From Flavobacteriaceae bacterium (GTDB taxonomy: Bacteria > Bacteroidota > Bacteroidia > Flavobacteriales > Flavobacteriaceae), in the NCBI GenBank assembly GCA_030633225.1, contig DAOVTF010000063.1, positions 1 to 8,706 on the forward strand: a stretch of DNA of 8,706 nucleotides, in the 5' to 3' direction. Position numbers and translations under genes: made by a program. This document shows positions 1 through 6,024 of this stretch, piece by piece. Positions within the stretch are counted from its first letter, which is position 1; each line of letters opens with the position of its first letter. Under the pieces are notes generated by a model. That model was not told where the DNA came from and did not search any database. It saw only the letters and a program-made list of their open reading frames with translations.

Positions 1-758
1 AAGATGAATTGGCAGAAGCTGTTCCATTGAAAAAAATAAGTTCTTCAAGAATAACAGGAGAAGGGTGGCATTCATGGTTAGAAAGAAGAACAGTTTTATT
101 TACTATTTTAACTACAGTTGCCATATTAATTGGTGGTGCAGTAGAAATTATTCCTTTGCTGGTGGTTGATTCAAATATACCAACTATTACCTCTGTTAAA
201 CCTTATACTCCACTTGAACTTGAAGGAAGAGATATTTATATCCGTGAAGGTTGTAATAATTGCCACTCTCAAATGATTCGGCCGTTTAGATCAGAAGTTG
301 AACGTTATGGCGAATATTCAAAAGCAGGTGAATATGTTTATGATCATCCATTTTTATGGGGATCGAAAAGAACTGGGCCAGATGTGCACCGTATCGGTGG
401 GAAATATAATGACAACTGGCACTTTAATCACATGCTAGACCCAAGACTAACTTCACCAGGTTCTATTATGCCTCAGTATCCTTGGATCATTAAAGATGAT
501 CTTGATATATCTCATACTGTAGACAAAATTAATGCTATGGTAAAATTAGGCGTTCCTTACACACAATTTGAATTAGATAAAGCGATTTATTTATTAAAAA
601 ATCAAGCTGCTCAAATTGAAAAGAATTTGCGTCAAGATCCTGAGTTTGTTAAAAATTATGGTGATGCTAATATTCAGGATAAAGAAATTGTAGCGTTAAT
701 TGCATATCTGCAAAGACTAGGTACAGACATTAAAGGAGAACAAACAGCTAAAAACTAA
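1..758 (+). CDS. ccoO: cbb3-type cytochrome c oxidase, CcoO part (3' end of a probable ccoNO fusion), 5' partial
   Basis: This is the membrane-anchored monohaem cytochrome c subunit of cbb3 oxidase, which passes electrons from CcoP towards the haem-copper subunit CcoN in the inner membrane. The frame is open to the window edge (first full codon at base 3). Counting from the TTG at 9 as residue 1, one membrane helix lies at about 29-51, the haem c site CNNCH at 82-86 (bases 252-266), then the CcoO-typical stretches RPFRSEVERYGEYSKAGE, DHPFLWGSKRTGPD and WHFNH, and a GSIMP methionine that is the expected axial haem ligand. The 28 or so residues before the helix are longer than in stand-alone CcoO, and no ATG precedes them in frame. 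In Flavobacteriia CcoN and CcoO are commonly one polypeptide, so I infer that the gene continues upstream and that TTG 9 is not a start. The CcoN half is not visible. ccoQ starts 4 nt after the stop. Confidence 0.93.
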   Translation, partial: DELAEAVPLKKISSSRITGEGWHSWLERRTVLFTILTTVAILIGGAVEIIPLLVVDSNIPTITSVKPYTPLELEGRDIYIREGCNNCHSQMIRPFRSEVERYGEYSKAGEYVYDHPFLWGSKRTGPDVHRIGGKYNDNWHFNHMLDPRLTSPGSIMPQYPWIIKDDLDISHTVDKINAMVKLGVPYTQFELDKAIYLLKNQAAQIEKNLRQDPEFVKNYGDANIQDKEIVALIAYLQRLGTDIKGEQTAKN

Positions 759-762
759 TTTT

Positions 763-954
763 ATGTTAAGATATATTAAACATCACGTTGATACAATTTC
801 AGGTGTTGAAATTTATCCAATTATTTCACTTTTGTTGTTTTTTATAGTTTTTATAACTATGCTTATTTATGTATATAAAATTCCAAAGAAAAGCATTGAA
901 GAAATAAGTAAATTACCTTTTGAAAACGACTCAAAAAATAACAATTATGAATAA
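763..954 (+). CDS. ccoQ: CcoQ/FixQ-like small cbb3 oxidase subunit
   Basis: A 63-residue protein with a short N-terminal segment, one hydrophobic helix at about 20-40 and a charged cytoplasmic tail (KIPKKSIEEISKLP). Size, topology and position between ccoO and ccoP match CcoQ/FixQ, a non-haem subunit that stabilises the interaction of CcoP with the CcoNO core in proteobacteria. The sequence carries no catalytic or metal-binding motif, so the call rests on context and topology, plus the phrase GVEIYPIISLL, which I recognise from flavobacterial CcoQ-like proteins. It starts at ATG 4 nt after the ccoO stop, and its last 8 nt overlap the ccoP start, so the three are one transcription unit with probable translational coupling. 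Confidence 0.85.
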   Translation: MLRYIKHHVDTISGVEIYPIISLLLFFIVFITMLIYVYKIPKKSIEEISKLPFENDSKNNNYE

Positions 955-1585
955 TAATAAAGATTTAACAGGCTGGCAACGGTTATTAAAAAATATGACA
1001 AAAGCCAATGAAATTGGCAAAGAAGAAGATATAATGACCGATCATGATTATGACGGTATTAAAGAATTAGACAATGTTTTACCTCCTTGGTGGTTATATG
1101 GCTTTTATATTACTATAGCTATCGGTATTTTTTATTATGTTCAAGTATTCACTAATTCAGAAGAATATAGTCAAAAAGAAGAATATGCTGCAGAAGTTGA
1201 AAAAGGAAGACTGGAAGTTGAAGCTTATAAAAAAGCAAATCCTGAATTATTTAGAACAGATGTTAAATTATTAACTGATGCTACCAGTTTAGAAGAAGGA
1301 AAAAAAGTATATACAACTTATTGTGTTGCCTGTCATATGGCTGATGGCGGTGGTGGTATAGGTCCAAATCTAACCGACGACAAATGGATCTTAGGTGGCG
1401 GAATGGAAAAAATATTTCATACAATTTCTGAAGGTGGAAGACCAGGAAAAGGTATGGTAGCTTGGAAAAGTTCAATCAAAACTGAACAACGCCAACAAGT
1501 AGCAAGTTATGTAATAACTCTTCAGGGAACAACCGCTGCTAATCCAAAAGCGGCAGAAGGAGATATTACATGGAGCAAACAGTAA
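947..1585 (+). CDS. ccoP: cbb3-type cytochrome c oxidase subunit III, CcoP, monohaem form
   Basis: A 212-residue membrane-bound cytochrome c that receives electrons from soluble cytochrome c or the bc1/ACIII complex and hands them to CcoO. Residues 31-50 hold the CcoP/FixP N-terminal signature (DHDYDGIKELDN followed by LPPWW), leading into a single membrane helix at about 48-67. A charged linker follows at 70-110, then one cytochrome c domain with CVACH at 126-130 (bases 1322-1336), the GIGPNL loop and Met170 in GKGMVAW as probable axial ligand. Classical proteobacterial CcoP has two CXXCH sites and about 300 residues; here there is only one and the protein is correspondingly short. I chose ATG 947 because it directly precedes the conserved N-terminus; an in-frame TTG at 920 is an unlikely start. 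It overlaps ccoQ by 8 nt. A strong hairpin terminator lies 60 nt downstream. Confidence 0.93.
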   Translation: MNNNKDLTGWQRLLKNMTKANEIGKEEDIMTDHDYDGIKELDNVLPPWWLYGFYITIAIGIFYYVQVFTNSEEYSQKEEYAAEVEKGRLEVEAYKKANPELFRTDVKLLTDATSLEEGKKVYTTYCVACHMADGGGGIGPNLTDDKWILGGGMEKIFHTISEGGRPGKGMVAWKSSIKTEQRQQVASYVITLQGTTAANPKAAEGDITWSKQ

Positions 1586-1644
1586 TCTTTACTTCATTTC
1601 TTCGAAGTGAGATACTGTGTTTTTGATTTTTTTAGTTAGTAGTA

Positions 1645-1692
1645 GAAAAGGCTATTTGTTATTGTAAAATAACTATAGCCTTTTCAAATTTT
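1645..1692 (+). terminator. Rho-independent-type hairpin after ccoP
   Basis: An 11-bp perfect stem pairs GAAAAGGCTAT (1645-1655) with ATAGCCTTTTC (1675-1685). It continues inward, past a 2x1 internal loop, as GTTATT (1658-1663) with AATAAC (1668-1673) closing on a GTAA loop. The TTTT of the descending arm and a further run of T at 1689-1694 supply the U-tract. It sits between ccoP and ccoG and probably ends or attenuates the structural-subunit transcript. The ascending arm begins with A4, so it could also act on the other strand, but no minus-strand gene is near. Confidence 0.8.
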
Positions 1693-1715
1693 TTAAATTA
1701 ACTTAATTGTTACTT

Positions 1716-3119
1716 ATGTCACATGAGAATGAAAATTTTAGAGATTCCATTGGAACTATTAATGAAGATGGCAAAAGAAATGTAATTTATCCTAAAAAAC
1801 CAAAAGGTAAATTTACAAATTATAGAACCTACCTCAGCTGGGTTTTAATTGCTTTTTTATTTGCTGCTCCCTTTATTAAAATCAATGGAAATCAGTTTTT
1901 ACTTTTTAATGTTCTAGATAGAAAATTTAATATTTTCGGACAGCCTTTTTGGCCTCAGGATTTTTATCTTTTAGTTCTTTCAATGTTGGTAGGTGTAGTT
2001 TTTGTTATACTTTTTACCGTAATTTTTGGAAGAATATTTTGTGGTTGGATATGCCCACAAACTATTTTTATGGAAATGGTTTTCCGTAAAGTAGAATATG
2101 CTATTGAAGGAGACAGAACCAAACAAATAAAATTAGACAATCAAGAATGGAATGCTGAAAAAATTGGAAAGAAATCATTGAAGTGGACCATTTTTTTCAT
2201 TATCTCTTTTTTAATATCAAATGCATTTTTAGCCTATTTTATTGGAGGTGATACATTAATTCAGCATATTAAAGAAGGACCCGCAGCTCATATGGGTACA
2301 CTGATCAAACTATTAATTTTTACAGGAGTATTTTATTTTGTTTTTGCATGGTTTAGAGAACAGGCCTGCATTATTGTTTGTCCTTATGGAAGACTTCAAG
2401 GTGTACTTTTAGACAATAAATCAATTAATGTAGCCTATGACCATGAACGTGGAGAAGGTCGTCAGAAATTACGTAAACATGAAGATAGAGATGCAAAAGA
2501 ATTAGGTGATTGTATCGATTGTAATCAATGTGTTTTAGTTTGTCCAACTGGTATAGATATACGTAATGGTACACAAATGGAATGTGTTAACTGTACTGCT
2601 TGTATAGATGCCTGTGATGCCATAATGGATAGGGTTGGTTTTGACAAAGGTTTGATCAGGTATGCTTCTGAGGATGATATTGAAAAAGGAGAAAAATTCT
2701 CATTCAACACACGTATTATTAGTTATACCGTTGTTCTTAGTTTAATGCTGGCCTTTTTAGTAACTCTTATTTTTCTTCGTAATGATGTACAATCTACTAT
2801 CTTACGATTGCCTGGGCAATTATACATTACCAAGGGAGATAGTATTCAAAATGTTTATACCTATAAATTGATAAATAAAACTAATAACACTTATAATGAT
2901 TTGAAAATCAAACTTCTTTCTCATCCGGGAAACATTAAAGTTGTAGAAGGAATAATAAATTTAGAAAAAAGTCAGTTACATGAAGGAACATTATTTATTA
3001 AAATTGCAAAAAAGGATATAAATTCGTCTAAAGAAAAATTGAAAATCGGTATCTTTTTAGAGGGTGAAATGATTGAAACTGATAAAACTAATTTTCCTGC
3101 ACCTTTACAAGTGAATTAG
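1716..3119 (+). CDS. ccoG: Cytochrome c oxidase accessory protein CcoG (FixG/RdxA), membrane iron-sulfur cupric reductase
   Basis: A 467-residue polytopic membrane protein needed to make active cbb3 oxidase. In Rhodobacter, CcoG reduces Cu(II) to Cu(I) for delivery to the CuB centre. Visible in order: an N-terminal helix at about 39-55, helices near 84-105, 157-177 and 196-213, the CGWICP motif (Cys109, Cys113), the CIIVCPYGR motif (Cys218, Cys222), and two 4Fe-4S ferredoxin motifs, CIDCNQCVLVCP (Cys266, 269, 272, 276) and CVNCTACIDACD (Cys290, 293, 296, 300). A last helix at about 335-354 precedes a periplasmic Ig-like C-terminal domain to residue 467. All expected cysteines are present and the length is normal for the family. 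I prefer ATG 1716 over the in-frame TTG at 1707 because MSHENENF looks like the normal N-terminus. It follows a terminator, so it needs its own promoter or readthrough; I see no TAnnTTTG element in the gap. ccoH starts 13 nt downstream. Confidence 0.95.
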   Translation: MSHENENFRDSIGTINEDGKRNVIYPKKPKGKFTNYRTYLSWVLIAFLFAAPFIKINGNQFLLFNVLDRKFNIFGQPFWPQDFYLLVLSMLVGVVFVILFTVIFGRIFCGWICPQTIFMEMVFRKVEYAIEGDRTKQIKLDNQEWNAEKIGKKSLKWTIFFIISFLISNAFLAYFIGGDTLIQHIKEGPAAHMGTLIKLLIFTGVFYFVFAWFREQACIIVCPYGRLQGVLLDNKSINVAYDHERGEGRQKLRKHEDRDAKELGDCIDCNQCVLVCPTGIDIRNGTQMECVNCTACIDACDAIMDRVGFDKGLIRYASEDDIEKGEKFSFNTRIISYTVVLSLMLAFLVTLIFLRNDVQSTILRLPGQLYITKGDSIQNVYTYKLINKTNNTYNDLKIKLLSHPGNIKVVEGIINLEKSQLHEGTLFIKIAKKDINSSKEKLKIGIFLEGEMIETDKTNFPAPLQVN

Positions 3120-3132
3120 AAAATATAAAAAT

Positions 3133-3582
3133 ATGAAGATAAAATTTAACTGGGGTACGGGAGTTGTAATTGCAATGGTACTTTTTATGGCATTTATACT
3201 AACTTTTGTTTATAAATCATTAACACAGGAGTATACCCATGATCTAGTATCAGAAGATTATTATAAAGATGAGTTACTTTATCAAAATGAAATTGATAAA
3301 TTAAATAATGCTGGAAAATTAGACTCAAAAATATCATTGAGTAATTCTAATAAAGGTATTACCATACAGTTTCCTGAAAATATTGATTATCAAGAGGTCG
3401 AAGGGGTTATTTCTTTTCAAAGAAGGTCAAATATCAAACTAGATTTCAATAAAAAAATTGAATTAAGATCTGATAGAGTACTCATACCCGATAGCTTGTT
3501 GGTATCTGGAAAATGGATTATTAAAATTGACTGGAAACACAAGGGAGAAGAGTATTTATTTAAAGACGACTGGTTTTACTAA
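3133..3582 (+). CDS. ccoH: FixH/CcoH family cbb3 oxidase assembly protein
   Basis: A 149-residue protein with a short cytoplasmic N-terminus (MKIKFNWGTG), one membrane anchor at about 10-30 and a periplasmic domain. The anchor is followed by a region with YTHDLVSEDYYKDELLYQ, a phrase typical of Bacteroidetes FixH proteins, then a beta-rich domain ending KGEEYLFKDDWFY. CcoH/FixH is a small membrane protein that interacts with assembling cbb3 oxidase and is required for its stability in proteobacteria; its exact chemistry is not settled. It carries no cysteine or other obvious metal-binding motif. The start is the ATG 13 nt after the ccoG stop, in an A-rich context. It is almost certainly co-transcribed with ccoG. 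Confidence 0.9.
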   Translation: MKIKFNWGTGVVIAMVLFMAFILTFVYKSLTQEYTHDLVSEDYYKDELLYQNEIDKLNNAGKLDSKISLSNSNKGITIQFPENIDYQEVEGVISFQRRSNIKLDFNKKIELRSDRVLIPDSLLVSGKWIIKIDWKHKGEEYLFKDDWFY

Positions 3583-3630
3583 ACTCATTACAAAATTAAT
3601 TATATCCACTAATCATTTAATATTTAAATT

Positions 3631-4341
3631 ATTCTTTATACTGCGCTCATATTAGGTCTTTTAGGGAGTTTTCACTGTATTGGAATGTGTGGCCCTATAG
3701 CTTTTATTTTACCTGTTGATAGATCAAATAAGAGTAAAATGTTATGGCAAACCTTTTTATATCATTTTGGTAGATTATTAACCTATAGTCTAATTGGAAT
3801 GTTATTTGGTTTGATAGGAAAAGGATTATTCTTAGCTGGATTTCAACAACGATTATCAATTTTTATAGGTGTTTTGATGATATTATCAATTCTAATTCCT
3901 ACAAGTATTTTAAATAAATTTAGTCTTACAAAACCTCTTTATAAAATAATTGGAAAAGTAAAATCAAAACTTGGTTTATTTTTAAAGAAAACGTCTAACA
4001 AAGCCATTTTCTCAATAGGTTTTTTTAATGGTTTTTTACCTTGCGGACTAGTATATATGGCAGTATTTGGATCTATTGCAACCGGCAATATTTTTACCGC
4101 AGCCGGATACATGTTTATATTTGGTTTAGGTACCATTCCTATGATGACAGGAGCCATATTTTTAGGTAATTTTATAAATGTAAAGATTCGAAACAAAATT
4201 CAAAAAGCAATTCCTATCTTTGTTATAATAATAGGGCTATTATTTATTTTAAGAGGCTTAGGACTTGGAATACCTTATATTTCACCGCCAGATTCCAAGT
4301 TAAACCTTTCTAATAACCCACAAGCATGTGCAACAGAATAA
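3631..4341 (+). CDS. SafE/TauE-like membrane protein (COG2836 / DsbD_2-type) of cbb3 clusters, probable ATT start
   Basis: A polytopic membrane protein of 236 residues if read from ATT 3631. Such proteins are named sulfite exporter TauE/SafE family, but beside ccoG and ccoH the likely role is copper handling for cbb3 assembly (inference). The N-terminal helix reads LYTALILGLLGSFHCIGMCG, giving an HCxxMC motif (His15, Cys16, Cys20). A second conserved half begins at SIGFFNGFLPCGLVYMA, with the helix-Pro-Cys-Gly pattern of DsbD_2-like proteins, and the tail has a further Cys in NNPQACATE. The first in-frame ATG (3685) falls inside HCIGMC and would delete the first helix. Upstream of it the frame is open and coherent back to a TAA at 3625, and the only candidates at the position where relatives start (M-L-Y-T-A or similar) are ATT 3631 or ATT 3628. 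It lies 48 nt after ccoH and 10 nt before the first ppk2. Confidence 0.82.
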   Translation: MLYTALILGLLGSFHCIGMCGPIAFILPVDRSNKSKMLWQTFLYHFGRLLTYSLIGMLFGLIGKGLFLAGFQQRLSIFIGVLMILSILIPTSILNKFSLTKPLYKIIGKVKSKLGLFLKKTSNKAIFSIGFFNGFLPCGLVYMAVFGSIATGNIFTAAGYMFIFGLGTIPMMTGAIFLGNFINVKIRNKIQKAIPIFVIIIGLLFILRGLGLGIPYISPPDSKLNLSNNPQACATE

Positions 4342-4351
4342 AGTTAGATTT

Positions 4352-5209
4352 ATGGTAAATAATTATACATTGATTCAAGAAGATTTTGACAAAGCAATAA
4401 CACGCGATGATCTTTACAATATTATTGATAAAAAAAATATTCCTATAAACAAGGTTTTATCAACTATTCAATATGAAAAAGAAAAAGAATTGTTACAAAT
4501 TGAATTGGTAAAACTACAGCAATGGGTTAAAAAAAATAATAAAAGGATTGCCGTCATTTTTGAAGGAAGAGATGCTGCCGGTAAAGGCGGGAATATTCGT
4601 CGTTTCACCGAGCATTTAAATCCTCGTTCTATGAGGTTGGTTGCATTAAATAAACCTACAAAAGTTGAAATGGGACAATGGTATTTTAGACGTTATATCA
4701 AACATTTACCAAATCCAGGTGAAATAGTGTTTTTTGACAGAAGTTGGTATAACCGAGCTGTTGTTGAACCAGTTATGGGGTTTTGTAGTGATCAACAATA
4801 TAATCGATTTATGGTTCAATTACCGGAGTTTGAACATATGCTTTATGAAGATGGTGTTATTATAATAAAATTCTGGTTATCAATTACCAAAGATGAGCAA
4901 GGAAAAAGATTTGATGCAAGAATGGACAATCCGTTAAAACGTTGGAAATTTAGTCCTGTTGATAAAAAAGGTCAAGAATTATGGGATGTATATACCAAAT
5001 ATAAAGAGCAAATGTTTAGTAAAACCCATACTTCATTTAGCCCATGGACTATTGTAAAAACTAACGATAAACATACAGCAAGACTAGAGTGCATGCGACA
5101 TGTATTATCACAAGTCGAATATGATGGTAAAGATGATTCAAAAACTTCATTATATCCTGATCCTAATGTGATTATGCATTATTATCGCTCAATTCACAAA
5201 TACGATTAA
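4352..5209 (+). CDS. ppk2: Polyphosphate kinase 2 family protein, class I (first of a tandem pair)
   Basis: A 285-residue cytosolic P-loop enzyme that moves phosphate between inorganic polyphosphate and a nucleoside diphosphate, usually making ATP or GTP from ADP or GDP. It has the PPK2 Walker A region FEGRDAAGKGGNIRR (about 70-84), ALNKPT, the Walker B region FFDRSWYNRAVVEPV (127-141), and the lid-side stretch DNPLKRWKFSPVD (192-204), followed by SPWTIVKTNDKHTARL as in single-domain class I enzymes. The C-terminal tail (YPDPNVIMHYYRSIHKYD) is absent from the next gene. I chose ATG 4352, 10 nt after the upstream stop; GTG 4328 would overlap the preceding gene by 14 nt and adds only eight unremarkable residues. 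Nucleotide preference (ADP or GDP) cannot be read from sequence. No ppk1 is visible here to supply polyphosphate. Confidence 0.93.
   Translation: MVNNYTLIQEDFDKAITRDDLYNIIDKKNIPINKVLSTIQYEKEKELLQIELVKLQQWVKKNNKRIAVIFEGRDAAGKGGNIRRFTEHLNPRSMRLVALNKPTKVEMGQWYFRRYIKHLPNPGEIVFFDRSWYNRAVVEPVMGFCSDQQYNRFMVQLPEFEHMLYEDGVIIIKFWLSITKDEQGKRFDARMDNPLKRWKFSPVDKKGQELWDVYTKYKEQMFSKTHTSFSPWTIVKTNDKHTARLECMRHVLSQVEYDGKDDSKTSLYPDPNVIMHYYRSIHKYD
4721..4787 (+). repeat. Near-identical patch shared by the tandem ppk2 genes (copy 1)
   Basis: Spans the codons for EIVFFDRSWYNRAVVEPV plus the next few residues. It matches 5590-5656 at 62 of 67 bases without gaps, and the first 44 bases have a single mismatch. Other conserved motifs of the pair differ more at silent sites. 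Confidence 0.7.
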
Positions 5210-5229
5210 CATTTTTTTTTAAATCAATC

Positions 5230-6012
5230 ATGGAAATACTTTCACAAAAAGATCTAGATAAATTAAACTCTAAAAAAGGATTACTTTCTTTACTTAGAAA
5301 TGAAACCATTAATGTTCAAAAATCCATTCGTTATCTGGATTATGAGAAAAAATTAAAAAAATTACAAGTTGAATTAGTCAAAATGCAGTCATGTATTATT
5401 GATAATAATGAGAAAGTTATTGTAATTTTTGAAGGTAGAGATGCAGCCGGTAAAGGTGGTGCAATAAGAAGAATAACCGAAAGAATTAATCCACGATTTT
5501 TTCAAATAGTAGCTTTACCAAAACCAACTGAAGAAGAGCAATCACAGTGGTATTTTCAACGGTATGTTAGTCAATTTCCAAAAGCAGGAGAAATAGTGTT
5601 TTTTGACAGGAGTTGGTATAACCGAGCTGTTGTAGAACCTGTTAATGGGTTTTGTACAGAAGAAGATTATAATATTTTTATTAATCAGGTTAATGATTTT
5701 GAAAGAATGATCACTGAATCTGGAATCAAATTAGTAAAAATTTATATGTCCATTTCAAAAAAGGAACAAGCTAAACGCTTTGAGGATATTAAAAATAACC
5801 CGCTTAAGCAATGGAAAATAAGTAAGGTTGATGAAAAAGCTCAAGAATTATGGGATTCATACACTGAGTATAAAAATAAAATGTTTGAAAACACTAAAAA
5901 CAATGGTATTCCATTTAAAGTAATAAAAGCCAATCGTAAAACAGAAGCTAGAGTTGAGGCTATCGAATATTTACTTGATACAATACCTTATGACAAAGAA
6001 AGAGAAGTTTAA
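5230..6012 (+). CDS. Polyphosphate kinase 2 family protein (second of a tandem pair, divergent paralogue)
   Basis: A 260-residue PPK2 enzyme with an intact active site: Walker A region FEGRDAAGKGGAIRR (67-81), ALPKPTEEE, Walker B region FFDRSWYNRAVVEPV (124-138) and lid-side NNPLKQWKISKVD (189-201). It aligns along its length with the preceding gene but differs in several places: NPLKQWKIS replaces NPLKRWKFS, GIPFKVIKANRK replaces FSPWTIVKTNDK, and the protein ends at TIPYDKEREV, without the tyrosine-rich C-terminal tail. These changes, mostly in the lid and C-terminal half, suggest a different nucleotide preference or direction, or a mixed oligomer with its neighbour (inference). It starts at ATG 20 nt after the upstream stop and is probably the last gene of the operon. 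Its stop is 12 bp from the stop of the convergent lgt. Confidence 0.92.
   Translation: MEILSQKDLDKLNSKKGLLSLLRNETINVQKSIRYLDYEKKLKKLQVELVKMQSCIIDNNEKVIVIFEGRDAAGKGGAIRRITERINPRFFQIVALPKPTEEEQSQWYFQRYVSQFPKAGEIVFFDRSWYNRAVVEPVNGFCTEEDYNIFINQVNDFERMITESGIKLVKIYMSISKKEQAKRFEDIKNNPLKQWKISKVDEKAQELWDSYTEYKNKMFENTKNNGIPFKVIKANRKTEARVEAIEYLLDTIPYDKEREV
5590..5656 (+). repeat. Near-identical patch shared by the tandem ppk2 genes (copy 2)
   Basis: Partner of 4721-4787, over the Walker B codons of the second ppk2. Five differences in 67 bases: three are silent and two fall in one codon (ATG to AAT, Met to Asn). Confidence 0.7.
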
Positions 6013-6024
6013 ATCATTTCTAAC

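Noticed and set aside
920..946. Upstream TTG start for ccoP
   Set aside because: It would extend the overlap with ccoQ to 35 nt and add a non-conserved lysine/threonine-rich stretch; ATG 947 is more natural.
1281..1475. Minus-strand open frame inside ccoP (and similar ones at 2525-2710 and 3939-4196)
   Set aside because: Each lies wholly inside a well-identified gene on the opposite strand and shows no recognisable domain.
1590..1608. Small inverted repeat ACTTC/GAAGT just after ccoP
   Set aside because: A 5-bp stem with an 8-nt loop is too weak beside the far stronger hairpin at 1645-1685.
3625..3690. Frameshift or truncation at the 5' end of the SafE-like gene
   Set aside because: The frame is continuous and the N-terminal helix intact; only the start codon is unusual, so it is not treated as a pseudogene.
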